Shown: in pieces, positions 36,754 through 52,704 of the stretch
Position numbering within the stretch: the stretch's first letter is position 1
Layout of the letters: the number at the start of each line of letters is the position of its first letter
NCBI RefSeq assembly: GCF_022965805.1
Contig: NW_027331510.1
Coordinates: forward strand, 1,193,001 to 1,257,000
Length of the DNA stretch: 64,000 nt
DNA from: Primulina eburnea
Lineage: Eukaryota > Streptophyta > Magnoliopsida > Lamiales > Gesneriaceae
Reading direction: 5' to 3'
Position numbers and translations under genes: made by a program
The notes under the pieces: generated by a model
What the model was told of the DNA's origin: nothing
What the model saw: only the letters and a program-made list of their open reading frames with translations
Databases searched by the model: none

Positions 36754-39715
36754 TTCGCTCTTGGTTCACCAATAATCCCAACAGCAGTGTCAGCTAGTTT
36801 ACATAATGTGATCCAATAGTTCAAACATGTCTTAAATGTAGATGATGTTTATATTTTCTAGAAACTGGGGTGTTCCACAAAATGATGATATATCAACTGT
36901 GGGTGGATCTTGATGCCATAGAAAGAAAAGCTTAGTACTAGACCATTAAGAGTTGTTCAACACTGACTGAAAAAACTAAAAAGTTAATTAGGGCTTTCAA
37001 ATAAAAATCGATTTTAGGGGAAGAAAGAAAGAGAGACTTCGAGTAAACATTTCAGCACATGATCATGACAAGGGGAATTCCATCCATTTTAACCTCAAAA
37101 TGACAGAGTGACAAAATCCGAAACACGATCGAGCCAAAAAATGGATGACCGATTCGGGACAATTGGAAAATGGAAAACTAAATCGGAAACGTAGCATAAA
37201 CGAGCTATTCAATTGGGTAATATCCCAATATTGTTTAATAGAACAAAATCCAAACTGAAGAACATCTTCCACTAATAAAGATGTATTAAATCTACGAGAT
37301 TCAATGACTTTCATAAAGTATAAAAGTTTAGAGATATTTACTCTAAATTTTTATATATTTTATAAAAATATAGTGATATTAAAATAGAATTTCATAAAAT
37401 TTAAAATAGTTATTTTTATATATACTTTTTTTTTTTAATCTTTGTTCGGTTGGTGGAGTGGAGACGGGGTTTGGCCCTTTGGGTTGGGAGACGGGGTTCT
37501 CTCCACCATTTTGATTCCCGCATTTAAAATTATTTTAATGTTTACTTTTTTTTAAAAAAAATTCACAATTTACACATTATTAAAATTAATTTATTAAAAT
37601 ATTGGATCATAATGATAAAAAAAATTTATCGCTTATTTAGTTGGTGAAATAAATTAAATAAATAAATGAATACGTTAATTTTTTTATGATTTTATTTTTA
37701 AAAAATGTTGCTATTTTGTGTTTAACATAGCATATTAGGGTAAAGATATATGATATCATTTTGGTCGATATACTATAATATTCAATTTTTTGTAATTGAT
37801 CGTCGTCATCTTCAACATTGTTCAAGTTCTAAAATCTGTAGAATTTCATAGATTGGTAAAAATCTTGTAAAAACTTTTACAAGAATAGATGTTTTTACCA
37901 TTACGTGAGATTCTATGAAAGTCTATACAAATTTATCAACTTTATGAAAATATATAATTTTAAAAAGTCGTTCTTGGACGCCCTAGCTAGGTAATAATGG
38001 TGCTAGCTTGGGCCTTGACTGTGAATGACCGGCCCGAAAAATATTAATGATTACCTAGGACCCATGTGTTTCCAATATGGGGCTGATTACATTTCAAAAC
38101 CAGGAGAACAGAAGCAGCCAAACAATGATGTATGAAAGTTTAAGAGTGTGCAATTCATTCGGCAAAATCCATCATATATAAATTATTTGGCCAAAAGTAT
38201 AAAATAATATATACATATACAAAGAGAAGCATCCCTTGCTCTTTTATGATGAACATATAAATAAATAATAGTGACTTTGAATGCCATTTAATTAAATAAA
38301 TCTCTACAATTTGAATTTTGGGTCCACAAAATTAGTAAGAATAAAGTTGGAAATAAAGACTACTTTTAATCAATAAATAGAGGTAACCCCATTGTAGCAT
38401 TTGGTGTGGTTACTGTCCATTTAAGTTACTATTTATGACTCTCATCAACAACGCTGTACGGTACGTTCATAAATTACATGTCCAAAAGTCGCCATTTCAC
38501 AATTAACCCTCTAATTAAAATATTTTAACAAAAAATTTACAAATTCAAATATTCAATCAATTTAATCTTATATCAGGACGAAAGTATTTAATATGAAAAA
38601 ATTGCATTTAATTAATATATATAATAATAGTGGCCGGGGTTGGAAGCACAATGGCGAGCTAGCTTTGAATGGCGGGGTAGACAATACGATCAGCGACTTT
38701 AATTTCGTGAAGGATAACATCAGTCTCTACTCGCATAGGCCCCCTTTCACCCCCAATATTAATTAAATGAACATATATATATATATATATTTATATATAT
38801 TAGCTCAAACTTAATTAATACATCAAATATATATGTGGATTATTATTGTTGGGGGTCCTTGATTTAAATTACCTAGGGCAGTGGGAGAGACAATAAATAC
38901 AAGTGCAGTTCTATCCTTTCATCATGATTGATTGCTCTTCCTCAATCAGAAACACTTAATTAATACTAGAAAAATTATAGAGCTGTAAATAACAACAAAA
39001 TTTACCTACCTAACGTATTTAAAAATATAACCCAATTAGTATTATTATTATATAATAATATATACGAGAGGTCCCAAAAAGGTTACTGCTATTTTCTCCT
39101 TGTTGAAAGTCGTATTCAGTACGTACTTGTACATGTTCGATGTTATAATATATATAATAGCTCAATCATAAAGCAATCGATTACAAAATGATTCACCACT
39201 CACATAATTAATTAATTAATTAATAAATCTTTTCTCTACTCTGTAATATATATATTTATTACGTACTCACTTTAATTTGGAGGAAATGAGACAAACCCTC
39301 CCTGCCCCCACTCTTGTCAACTTCTTATGCTTACGCCTTTGTTCCCAGTGTCCACGCATTACTTATTTATTAAATGGGTAGCAGTTTGTCGATAGATAGA
39401 TAGATATCGGTCATGCATGGCCTAATCAGATCCATCAGTCCCTCGATTATTACATTAAACATATGCATTTTATTTTCAATACATCTACTAATCCCCAGTA
39501 CCCATCCAGTCGAACCCACGCAAGATGGTTTTATTATTATTTACAAATTGTTGAAATTAATAATAAATATTTAAATTTTGTCTGAGGTGAAATTATATAT
39601 ATTCCGTCGATATTGAATGAAATACAACAGAGCCTTTGTTCCTTTCATTAGGCCCTACGCTGTATGCCTCTCTCTGACAACACACATACATGCATAGAGA
39701 GAGCATGCTTTGGCC

Positions 39716-39753
<38 letters not shown>

Positions 39754-40292
39754 TGTGTGTGTGTGTGTCGACCGCATAATCCCTTTTTATCATACGGTGT
39801 ACCATGTAGCATTGGGCCAACTTAATTGTACAAAATTAAATAAGACCGATCGACTGATAGATATATTGCATGAGAAAAGACAGATGCACAAAAGAAATTC
39901 CTACATGCAAGGAAAGCGATGGGACATTAAGTCATGAAAATCTCTTTACATAAAGTGATTACGGCCTTTGCTTTATATGTTTTCCCTGTCATCTTTATTC
40001 ATATTCAAAGCATTAACACTTGCATTTTTTTTAATAAATTCACATGTTTAAATTTTATAATTTTTGACTGATCAATTACTGAGTTAAATGATAAAATTAA
40101 CGTATAATATGATAAATATTAAGATAATATTTCTTTATTCTACTATTGAGTACGAAGATTAATAACCACATTTAAAAAAGGATATAAATTATTTTTCCTG
40201 GTCCATACTTTAAGAATTATCTTCTCTTATCTAAAATGTATACAAATAAAAATTAAGTCCTATTTCGTTTTGTGTATATATATAATATAAAG

Positions 40293-40480
40293 TTGAGTAA
40301 GTCTCATGTGAGACCGTCTCACGGATCATAATCTGTGAGACGGGTCAACCCTACCCATATTCACAATAAAAAGTAATACTTTTAGCATAAAAAATAATAA
40401 TTTTTCATGGGTGACCCAAATAAAAGACCCGTCTCACAAATACGACCTGTGAAACCGTCTCACACAAGTTTTTGCCTATA
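40293..40480 (+). mobile_element. GAGAC-type MITE, copy A
   Basis: The element starts tgagtaagtctcatgtgagac and ends gaaaccgtctcacacaag. The terminal halves are inverted (GTGAGACCGTCTCAC) and an AT-rich core contains cacaataaaaagtaatac. It is the same family and length as copies at 41841 (opposite strand) and 56150. Confidence 0.8.
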
Positions 40481-40535
40481 AAGTTTTAGCATGTATAAAA
40501 ACTGTGTTTGGTCTGATTTGGTTACATCAATTTCG

Positions 40536-40540
<5 letters not shown>

Positions 40541-40599
<59 letters not shown>
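40541..40599. repeat. (TA)n microsatellite
   Basis: About 58 bp of alternating TA, shortly after MITE copy A. Confidence 0.95.
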
Positions 40600-40601
<2 letters not shown>

Positions 40602-41840
40602 CCCTTAAAATAATTTTGATACCTAACAATTTATATGGACAAAACTTAAATTCCTACTCTCCAAAAAAAATCATGTGTAACGATGAATAAAGTCGAATCC
40701 ATAAAGAACAAGAAATGATTTCATACGACGAAAAACAAATTAAAGGGTGATTTCTTGAATAATGACTAACTAAATAAAATATTAATACTAAAATTAGCAA
40801 GCAATGAAAAATAATGAATTTAAAGAGAATCAAATAACCAAAATGAATATACCAAAAAAGAAAATGATTCTTACCAAATTATAATTCAAAGGGGTTCCAC
40901 TGTTCAATTTTATCGACGGTCATCGGCTAACATATTATTTATTCAAGTAGTTACCAACAATTAATCTTAGAATTATATGATAGCCGCTAAAATCCTTGTG
41001 TTCTCCTAATTTAATTGACCAAACTCATCATCCACTCAAAACTTATCAATAATCCACTAGAAATGATAGCATTCCATATTAATTATGTTAGAATATATTA
41101 TTATTAGCATTTAGCTTTCAAAAGTAGATTAGTCATTTTACTCTTTTTGTGTTTACTCTAACTATATAAACATCATTCTTTGTATTCTTTATTATTCAGT
41201 TCATAATACTGTGACTTGAATTTTCACTCACTCTTTGTTTCTTCAAATTAAAATTAGCATTTTCATTTCGTGAAAACAGATAATCCTAAAATCTAATAAC
41301 CGAAATAGTTGCACGCAATTGAAAGATCCAGTTTCGTTGATTTATTTCAATTAAATATGCTATGATAGCACAACACACCTAATATATCGTTACTCATGTA
41401 CCAATCGTTCGTGACAATTACAGATCAATAAATTCAAATATATCAGTATAAAATTATATATCGAATTAAATTGCTAGATTAATTAACATATAACTTTCAT
41501 ATATTTAAATATAAACCAACAAATGCTTGAACAAACAAGAAATATTAAATTAAAGCGCAAAATCTCGCAGTAATAAAATTAAAATAATAGAAATATCATT
41601 TGAATTAGAAATAAAACTTAACCTAAAGTTCTTGAGAAAAAAATGAAAAATTCTCGCGCCTTTTTGTTTTTTACGTTGAAGATAGAAGAAGAAAAACATA
41701 GAAGTCTAAAGATTTTTTTTTAAAAAAAAAACTAGAATAAACTTAATAATATATACTAAGAGCTTGAGTCTATCAATAAGAAAACTAGAATTTTTATTAA
41801 ATAAAACTCTATCAAATGTTTCTTATCTCAATAATATATT

Positions 41841-42026
41841 TGGCAAAAACGTATGTGAGATAATCTTATGCGTCGTATTTTGTGAGACGAGTCTCTTATT
41901 TGGGTAATCAATTATGAAATAGTATTACTTTTTATGCTAAATTACTTTTTAATTTAAATATCGGTACGATCGACTCGTCTCACAGATAAATATTCGTGAG
42001 ACCGTCTCACAAGAGACCTACTCAAT
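41841..42026 (-). mobile_element. GAGAC-type MITE, copy B (inverted)
   Basis: Read on the minus strand it starts tgagtaggtctcttgtgagac and ends in a degraded cacatacgtttttgcca. Its core matches copy A. The inversion relative to A and C shows that insertion occurs in either orientation. Confidence 0.78.
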
Positions 42027-43359
42027 ATATTTTTCTCTCCAAAAGTTTTTAATGCATTAAATACCACAAGCTTGAGTCTTAAAATATGACATTTTCTTCA
42101 TAATTTTTGAGCTCTATATACAGTCACAAGGTAGTCGCGAAACAGACAAAAGCCAGATCATGTTGTTTAGGACTTTTTTCGTTTTTGTCCTTATTTCAGA
42201 GCTTCATCATCTTGTCAAACTTAAAATATAATAAAAATCAATTTTGTAGCCCAAATTATCTCCAAGACTATAAAACTTCATTCGACAACAAAAATAACAT
42301 AAAAATATAAATTAAACATGTCGGAAGTGAGAACAATGAGAAATTTGATTAAAACAAATACAAACTATTACGACCTTTTATTTTGGTTCTTTAAATTCAA
42401 ATTTGTAAACGTTAGATAAGAATAAAAAATTCCAGTTTAAATGCTGGATAATTTTTAGAAACTCGTTAAAATGACCAAATTGAGTTTTTCTAACCAACTA
42501 GTGCTTAATTAATAGCAAACATATCTACTGAAATGTTCACTCTTAAATTTGGTTATAGGGTTTAAAGGAAAAATGGCGGCGAGATGAATTAGTATAATCA
42601 TCAGTGATTGATAATTAAATAATAAAAATTTATACGCAACTAATTCGTTGACTAATTATTAATTTTTATAATCCATCATAAACTTCAACTTATGCCTGTA
42701 ATTTTGAATGCGTTACTTTTAAAACATTTTACCGACAGGTACAAATTAAATATGGACACGATTATTATATTGAGTAATCAGCATATATATTGTAAATAAT
42801 ATGTATATAATAAAACACGTGACATTTCAAACCTTTTATCACATGATTTGAGCTTTTACAACATATATATTGTAAATAATTATTATGCACTCGTTCTATT
42901 AATTTGGTTTATGATTTCACAACCGAAATATTATTTTAAAAAAAAAGATATATATGTAGACAAACTTATTTAATTTTCTTGATCATCAATTTAACACTAA
43001 GCAATTTAAATTCACATGGCTTAATATGTTTTTAGAAAGAATTCAACAAACACAGTAAAAAAACCGAATGAAATCAATATTGTAAAAATTATAATTAAAA
43101 ATGATGAAATTATAAATAAATGTTTTTTTCCTCTCTAAAAAAACTTTATGTAAAAAGACGTCTTGCTGAATGCTGACCCATCTTTCTTGATCAACAAAAA
43201 AATCGTCACAAACTTGTGTATTCTGATATGTATTTTAGGTTTAAAATGAAAAATAGGAACAAATTAACATTAATTCCTCTAAGTGCCCGTAAAATAGGCA
43301 ATGTATGGACCAAAATAATCTTACAAGCTTCTCTTTTTACAATGATTTTATATAGTCCC

Positions 43360-44566
<1,207 letters not shown>

Positions 44567-44640
44567 AGTGGTATCAGAGCCAACTCTTGATATACTAAGT
44601 GCTGATTCTGGTTTTTATTTTGTTTTGACAGAAATATTTA

Positions 44641-46032
44641 ATGGACACATCACTTGCAAACGGAGCACTTTGACCACCAGCTCCTAAACCTCCTGTCCAA
44701 CAACAGTTTCGACCAAAGAATGAAGAAAAACGCTGGTTGCAAGTGAATCTTTTAGGTGTTGCCCTAGGTGTTGCCACACCTGACCGCAACATCTGCAAAA
44801 ATTCAGTATGTTTGAACTCCACAACTTCTGGAAATTTGAGTGGAGATGATGGATCAGAGGCTGATTATGAAGAACTCACTCTTGAGAGTGTGGAAAAGCT
44901 ATATGAAGAGCTGTTTGAAGATTGGACCAAGAGAAACAAGTTGAACTCAAGTCTCATGAAGGAGAACGTTGAACTAAAAGTCGTAGTTGCCAAACTTGAA
45001 GTAATTTTGAGCAAAAAAGATTTGGAACTTGGAAAGATTAAAGAAGAACTTCAAAAGACAACTGAAACCTTGTTCAAGTTTAACTCAAGCACATCCAAGC
45101 TTGATTCTATACTTTTGATGGGAAGAGATGACAAAAAGGGCTTAGGTTTCAAAGACAGTGTGTATGAAACAGGTGAATCCTCAAAAACCACTGTTTTTGT
45201 GAGGGGAAAGACTAAAACACTCACACCATCACAGCCTATGCCTTCAATGAAAGGCTTTACTCCGAAAAGACAATCCACTGCACCGGCTTCTAAGAAGAGA
45301 AAAAGAAGGTATGTTTGTCATTACTGCTTTAAGCCTGGTCATATCAGGCCATATTGCTTTAAACTTAGGGATGATCGCATGAATCGAAAGACAAGTCAGA
45401 TGTTGCCTCAAATGTTGCACAACATTTCCCGCAACACCTCCAGCCATCGACCTACAGTAAGACAAATTTGGGTACCAAAGGTAAAAACTCACTGTAATGT
45501 TATCAATACATCGTTAAAAACTAACACTGCAGGTCATTGGTACTTTGATAGTGGAAGCTCTCGCCATATGACGGGTTCAAAAGAACATCTAATCGATTAT
45601 GTTGATCAAAAAGGCGGCAGAGTAACCTATGGAGGGGGAGCAAAAGGAAAAATTGTTGGAAAGGGAACTTTGAATGTGGAAGGATTGCCAAAACTCCACA
45701 ATGTTCTTCATGTTGAAGGATTAACTTCAAATTTGATAAGCATAAGCCAATTGTGTGATGATAATTTGCTTGTCAAGTTTAATAAACATAATTGTGAAGT
45801 TTTTGATGAAACTAACGTTTGCATCATGACAGGTACAAAGTCATCTGACAATTGCTACCAAATTGGTGAAGAACTGTCATGCAAGCAGGTACAAATTACT
45901 GAACTTGACTTTTGGCATCAAAAACTCGGACATGCAAACTTTAAAACCTTGAAGAACCTGAGTAAGTACCATGCAGCAAGAGGTATGCCTAATTTCTCTT
46001 CTGGTATACCATATGTGTGCGGATATTGTTAA
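44641..46032 (+). pseudogene. Copia gag-pol remnant (gag end, protease, pre-integrase)
   Basis: The ATG at 44641 is followed by a TGA at codon 11. The frame is then open to a TAA at 46030-46032. In order it shows a shortened gag with a Lys/Glu-rich coiled coil (about 44900-45090), a CCHC zinc knuckle (CHYCFKPGHIRPYC, about 45316-45357), the aspartic protease active site WYFDSGSSRHMTG (about 45538-45576) and the pre-integrase motif DFWHQKLGHANFKTLKNL (about 45907-45960). The usual gag N-terminal ~300 residues are absent. After the stop, traces of the integrase start (HMDLMGPMEVESFRG, near 46106) appear and then break off. Even with the early stop ignored, no integrase or reverse transcriptase could be made. 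Confidence 0.9.
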
Positions 46033-46244
46033 AAAGGAAAACAGACTCGCGTGTCACACCCAGTGTTGCCAACATCTGGGACAACACGCTGTCTGGATTT
46101 ACTTCACATGGACCTTATGGGTCCTATGGAAGTTGAAAGTTTCAGAGGTAATAATAAAAAAAAACAAAAAAAAAATATATTTTCTTTTTTGTGTGTAGAT
46201 GAATTTTCTCGATTTTTTTAGATAAGTTTTATTAGGGAAACCTT

Positions 46245-46479
46245 AGTTGTGTACTGTGATAATTATACTACAATTGACATTTCAAAAATCCAGTACAACA
46301 CTCTCGAACTAAACACATTGACATTAGACATCACTTTATTCGAGATTTAGTAGAAAAAAGATTGATTCGAATTGATTTTGTTGGTACAAATAACCAATTG
46401 GCTGACATATTCACCAAAGCATTAGATTTTGAGAGATTCTCCAACCTTAGAAAATCTCTCAGCATGTGTTCTATTTGAT
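46245..46479 (+). pseudogene. Copia RNase H tail remnant
   Basis: The plus-strand sequence resembles the copia pol C terminus: VYCDN at the start, then [15 protein letters not shown] and [14 protein letters not shown], ending at a stop near 46479. It follows directly on the broken integrase, so a deletion removed most of integrase and all of reverse transcriptase. At least one frameshift is present near 46295. Confidence 0.8.
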
Positions 46480-47739
46480 CATTCATAGATGTTGTCCCAG
46501 ATGTTACAACATCTCGGCCAACACCTAACATGCATGTGCATTTCTAAGATTTAGACATACTGCATTTTTCATGCATTCTGTGATATGATGTGTTGGAATG
46601 ATGTTGTTTAATCTTCTGTTACACTTACAATTCCTTATTCGATCTTGTTTAACACACTTGGACATGAAAAATACTCTAATCGATTCACTAAGTTATGAAG
46701 GATAATCATGTATATCATGAGTCTGTCCCATGTGAAAGGTGATTTGAGTAGACTGAAAATATTTATATAAAAAAAAAAATTGGTTTGTGTCAAAAGGAAA
46801 GAAGGAAAAAGCTACCTAAAAGAGCCCAATGAAGACTGTGCTTTTGGTGTGGGAGCTACCCCTTTTGAAATTAACACAGAAATAGAAGAAAATGGAAAAA
46901 ACTACCTAGAGGAGTCCTAAAGAAGACCGTTCTTCTAGTGTGGGAGCTACCACTTCTATGTGCAGAAAAATCAAAATTTTTTTCTGGAATTGTGCGTGTT
47001 GTCAGAAGATGTTGCCAACATTTGTGAAAACACTTCATTTGTGAACATATCTCATATTTGTTTTCATGTTTCTATTTATGTTACATTCTGTTATTAGGCA
47101 TAAATAGGTCATGCATAAACATAACATTGTGAATATTGTTGTGTCAAGAGGGTATGAGTATTTCTACAGAAAAAATTCGTTGAAAATCCAGATTTTGCTA
47201 GAAATCTAATATTTGTGATTTTTGATGGTTCAGTGGTGTTAAAATCGATGTGGGTTTCAATTCTGGAATTTTTTTTTTGAAATGATTCTTGACGCAATTA
47301 TTCAGTAATTTTGGATAGTGATTACTCGCTAAAGCTGATTTTGTCTCTTATGAGAACTTAGTTTCTGACTATTGTCCGGCTATGGAGGTGGATGTCCATT
47401 CTGGACAAAAAGGGGGAGAAGATGCGACTCAAACTCAAGGGACTGTGAATTGAAAGGATCACATGATACCATCTATCTGATATCTTTACTTGATTTCATT
47501 TTTAATATTCTGCTCTGTTAAAGTTCTGCTTCCCTTATGTGATTCTGTTTTAATGAACTGTTAATGATTTTTGCAGGTGTTGTCTCAGGTGTTGGCAACA
47601 CGACAAACAACACCCGTACTAACTAACTTGATTTTATTCAGGGGGAGAAAAATTCTCATATTAAGGAGGAGTTAATTGGAGTTTAACTGAGAAGCTGAGT
47701 TTGATTTGATTTTGTCCAGAAAGGCAAAAAGGGGGAGAT

Positions 47740-48827
47740 TGAAGGGAAATAATATTTCCGATTTTAATTGATATATTTTGTTGAATATATTTCCCTAATA
47801 TTATGTTTTCCTTGTTGATTTGATTGTGTATAATATTTAATTATGGTTTTGTCTTTCTAGATAATTATGTTAAAATTTTATTGTGATATGATTTCTTACT
47901 TGAATTTAATTTCCTATTGATAAGATTATGTGGAATATTGGGTTTTATCTTTCTAGATATTATCTTTGTGATAAATATCTTCTAGATATAATATTTATGA
48001 TAATGATTTACATGATATGGTATTATTGATTTGTTTCTAATAGAATTCTTGTTTACCATATCTTGTAGATTTCTTTATGGAAGATAAACTCTAGGAGATA
48101 TGAAAGCTATATATATGATGTGATCAACGTGAAGTGATAGAGGGTGAATAGAGAGAAGATTGTAGAGAGAGAGACTAAGAGAAATTCATAGAGTTTTAGT
48201 GGAGAAGTTTTTCGTGGAAAGTTTTCGTGAAGAGTTTTCACGTGAGAAGATTTTCGTGGGAGTTCTTCGTGGTGGTCTTTTCTCTCGGACAAATATTCAC
48301 TCACATGTGCACGTTCAGAATTTCAGAGAAAACTTTATTCAAGAGACGTTGCTGTGCTGGTTTACGTGTTGCCCTGAATGTTGCCAACATCTACAGACAA
48401 CATCCGTAACGATGTTGGCTGAAGATCGTGTTTAGCTGCTCGTGTTTTTAGGGATCTCGTTTTTGCTTTCTTATTCATGTTTTAATATTGTTGGTTGTTT
48501 TTAGAAAGCTTTATTTCCTCAACTTGTTGAGGAAATTGATTTTTGTCACAATCACTAGTGTTAGATTTTTTGTAAACAATTGGTTTTTCTAGTGATTAAT
48601 TTTTGCCATAAGGCACCGCACAAGTATTTATACTTGTGCATATTTAACCTTGTCCATCGCATTTATTTCAAGCGAATTTGTGTTACAAACTTTAATATTC
48701 CGCTGCATTAAGATGTTGTAACATCTGACACAACATCTAATTCTGATAAAACACGAATTTACTTTTTTACATCATATTCTGATATTTTCATTATTTTTGA
48801 TATCTGTCGGACAAAATAATCCTTACA
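47740..48827 (+). repeat. 3' LTR of the copia element
   Basis: 1088 bp, near-identical to the 5' LTR apart from about nine substitutions and a 12-bp deletion between GATGTTG repeats near 48710-48718. Confidence 0.96.

Positions 48828-48891
<64 letters not shown>
48828..48891. repeat. (TA)n microsatellite right of the copia element
   Basis: The right-hand remainder of the TA tract into which the copia element inserted. Confidence 0.93.
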
Positions 48892-48894
<3 letters not shown>

Positions 48895-49080
48895 TTTAAT
48901 AAATAATAATGATACATTGACGTTTCACGATGCCTTGATTGACTGCTACAAGGATGAATATGAGCGGTCATTCCCACTACACTGGAATAATATTTTTTTA
49001 AAAAAAAAAAAAACATAAACATATGTTAATTTTCATAATTATTATAATTAAAATAAAGTTACGTCGAAATCATCATCATC

Positions 49081-49117
<37 letters not shown>

Positions 49118-50970
49118 TATGACAACTAGATTAATCATCGTGGTAAAAAGAAATAGAAGCACGTGGAATAGCGAAAGTAGGATGGCAATCGAGTACCCTT
49201 TTTCTTGCCTTGTGATTTTGATGGCTCCTTGTAATATAATCTTTTTTTCCTACTACATATTAATTCTCTCTTTCTCTCTCTCACACAAATGATGGTGAAG
49301 AAAAAAAGGCTTGCTATCATTTTACAAAAAAACGCAACGCCTACAATTGAGTGGTGTTCTGTATTTTCGTGAAATTTGGTTACTTACCTTATCCTAGGTA
49401 CAATATCTTTTTTACAATTGGGGTGGCTTTATAATCAACTATATATATTCCTTCATGAAAGGTCATAATCAAACACATATCCACAGTAGCTAGGCATATG
49501 TGTAAATGAAAATAAACCAAATTTAATTGTATACATAGAGATTTTAAATTATATGTTTTTTTCTTTTAATAAACATGGAATCTCCCAAACATACGGCATC
49601 GTCTCAATGGATTAATTTATCACAAGATTGATTTGGATGAGAAAGATTTAATTTCTCGTTAAAGAAACTAGAAATTAAAACTATGTAGTAGTACTAATAA
49701 CGATTGTTTACGTTAATGAGTAATTAAGGTTCGGTTTGGTGAGGCCTGGGGCATGGGATTTGATCTAATGAGCATTATATTTTCAGAAAAGAAATAGAAT
49801 TATTTGAGGTTAACATGACATTCCATTTCTAGGGAATTTGACGTGACAATTAAGATATTATCGGCCCTATTTTTTAATCACAACCATTCAACAAGATTTG
49901 ACATTTCAATTGATGTATCAGCATCAATCCTTCAGCATTTTGGTATTCAATGCCATGTCCTGTAGGAAATTCTACAGTCTCCTTAATTGGGTCCCATTTA
50001 TGACTCGGTCGATTTCTCGAATTTATTAATTGCAACTCTCCAGCCAGTTGAGTACTTGACAAAATAAAAGAGTATTTGGACACCAAACCATGTAATATTA
50101 AATATAAAGGTTTCTATTTCATGGTATTGACAGGTAGTATGTGAAGTTACATGGAAGCATACATATTTTGAATTAAGGAAAAATTATTTCCATAAAGCTA
50201 TAAGTCGTGTTATGAAGAAAAGATCTTAAAATGTGTGTGCTGAAAATCTCAAGAATATGTCATTCCTATTCCCATTAAGCAACAACTTTTTTTTTTTGTG
50301 GTATGCGACCCTATACATACAATCATTTCTAAATGTAATTTCGTGAACATATTGATTTGATCAACACCAAAAAAAAAAAAAAAAAAAAAGGAGAAGAAGA
50401 AGAAAGAAATTAAAGAAACGATTCTTACTTATTCTCACGTATATTATGGCTATTGGACTACGCTTCATGAGCCGCCGGCCAGCAACATAAAAGAATGAAC
50501 TAGAGTACTACTTATTCGATAAGTGGAAAGTATATATCAATTTCAAGGAGTTTGTGCTTCATTATACCTAAATTAAAGCACTTGGAATTTAGTACCGATC
50601 GGATGGTCGGGGACATCTTCGGTTTATTTCAAATCTTATGATCAGATCATATATATTGTCTGAATTCATTGTTCACCTACCGAAGAGGCGAAAAGGGGTT
50701 GTTTAGGCATTTTATTTGAGAAATTAATAATTTCCTTAAAAGAGATCCCTCAATATATATGCTTGGTGCTATCAACTTTTAGTTTAGGCAATGTCTTTTC
50801 ACTCCGCGCGCTAAATTTAGATAGATAGACGGTGTAGATATTTATTTAGTTTTTCATATATATTTGTTTTAAACACAAAAACAAAAAGGGAAAAAACAAA
50901 GGAATAAAAATTACAATTTTACGCAATTAGATTCCATACTTAGGTACTATATATCTCGAGATCCCAATTC

Positions 50971-50971
<1 letters not shown>

Positions 50972-51061
<90 letters not shown>
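50972..51061. repeat. (TA)n microsatellite
   Basis: About 90 bp of perfect TA, the longest such tract in the window. Confidence 0.97.
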
Positions 51062-51066
<5 letters not shown>

Positions 51067-52385
51067 CAACGCCCCTCTGTCACGAAAACAATTAGAACAT
51101 TTAAAATCATGGGAAGTGACGATATGATACAAAACTAATTAATAGAGAATCTTGTATTTCTTATCTTAATTAATTGGTATAAGAATTTCATATTTTATTA
51201 TGTAACATACCATGCATGCATATCCATAACTTGGAAGATCATGAGTACGAAATTTGAATCTTGAAAATGTAATCTGGATTCGATTTTTAAATTATATTTA
51301 TGATTTGTTACTAATTAAGACAATTGCTTAACTATACAATTCAATATTCAACAGTTAAATAATATGATTCAATCTATGCTCCGATTGTGATATATATCTT
51401 ATGGAATCTGCAAAATTAATGCTTGTTTAACCTAATTGTAATCTTTATTAAGTTAGAATTAATATATCATGTATATGCTGATCTTAATTATAACCATATT
51501 CTTGTGGTTAATTAACATAAAGAATATCGTCTGACAAATTTAAAATCTTATACTTTCGTGCATGTTCCAAGACTAAAAGAAAATTCTATTAAAGTTTGAT
51601 GTTTCATTATGAATATTAGAGATCTTTGAATTACTGGGTTTTTCTTTCGAAAATTAGCTTGGTTAATTAGATAATTTTATTTATTATAATTATGATACAA
51701 TAGTAATTTTAGTATAAAGATTATTTATTTTAATAATTTTTCCGACACAAAGTGCTGGTGCAACACATTTTCTTGTAATGCTAATTTAGCTGGTGGGTCC
51801 TGTACGTATAGGATAAATAGGAATATCACAGCTAGCGAAGGTTCGGTTGGCCATACAGAACGAAGGAACCCTCATGTTTGTCGTCAAATTAATTAGCTCC
51901 TTCACTCAATAAATAAATAAATAGCTCCTTTTTCTTTTATTTACTACCATAAAAAGTTTTCCCTGCAGGAAAATAAACCTTCACACGCCACCAAAGATAA
52001 AGATTCTAACTTCTATGTGCTCGACATTTTTTTTCGAATATTCTCTTCGAACAGAGTTAATAGCTGATCCTATGTTGTAATTTTTGTTTTTTTAGATTTA
52101 TGATTTTGATATTTTATATTATTGATTGGAGTTTTTTCGTACAAGGTGCATACATGACACCAATGCAGCATGGACGTCATGCCGACATGTGCAGTGCAAG
52201 TAGGACATCCGATGAAACATGATTAAAAATTGATTTAAAAATGAAAAACTTCGAACTAAAACTGAAATTTGAAAACATAGTGAGAAAAAATCATAAAGAA
52301 ACAAATTATTATGACCAAAATTGCAGTTTTCTTGTATTGATCATGTTGAAGAAAATTGATCTCAAATTAGTGATGCGAAAAGGAG

Positions 52386-52704
52386 AAATTATATTTTTGA
52401 TCATGTAACTTATACATATTTCATTTTTAGTAAAATTGTCGGTCAATTTATGGTCTTAGTTCACTAACTTGTACTTATTTTTCAATTTTATTATTTTTTT
52501 AACTGGAGCGTCGATATGATATCCGACACGCCAACATTGTCTAATTCTATGCATGTCGTTATTTTCCGACCCTGCATTTAGTACTCAGGTAAAATAAGAC
52601 TAAAATTGGTAAGTATATAATTGTATGTACCAAGACCATAAATTGACCAATAACCAGACTATAAATAGGAAAATATGAAAATTACATGACCATATATATA
52701 ATTT
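52386..52704. mobile_element. Inverted-repeat (MITE-like) element with ~100-bp arms
   Basis: The left arm (aaattatatttttgatcatg ... ggtcaatttatggtcttag) is matched in reverse by the right arm (ctaagaccataaattgacc-like sequence at about 52628-52645, ending catatatataattt). There is no coding content. Related but more diverged inverted-repeat sequence is seen near 31145-31475, 55290-55510, 56090-56150 and 62050-62290. Confidence 0.65.

Noticed and set aside
37437..37530. Possible microRNA-like hairpin with GGTGGAG and CTCCACC arms
   Set aside because: The arms pair over only about seven bases and the loop is long, so it is too weak for a miRNA precursor.
46331..46531. 66-codon ORF on the minus strand of the copia element
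   Set aside because: It is antisense to the RNase H tail remnant, which explains its open frame.
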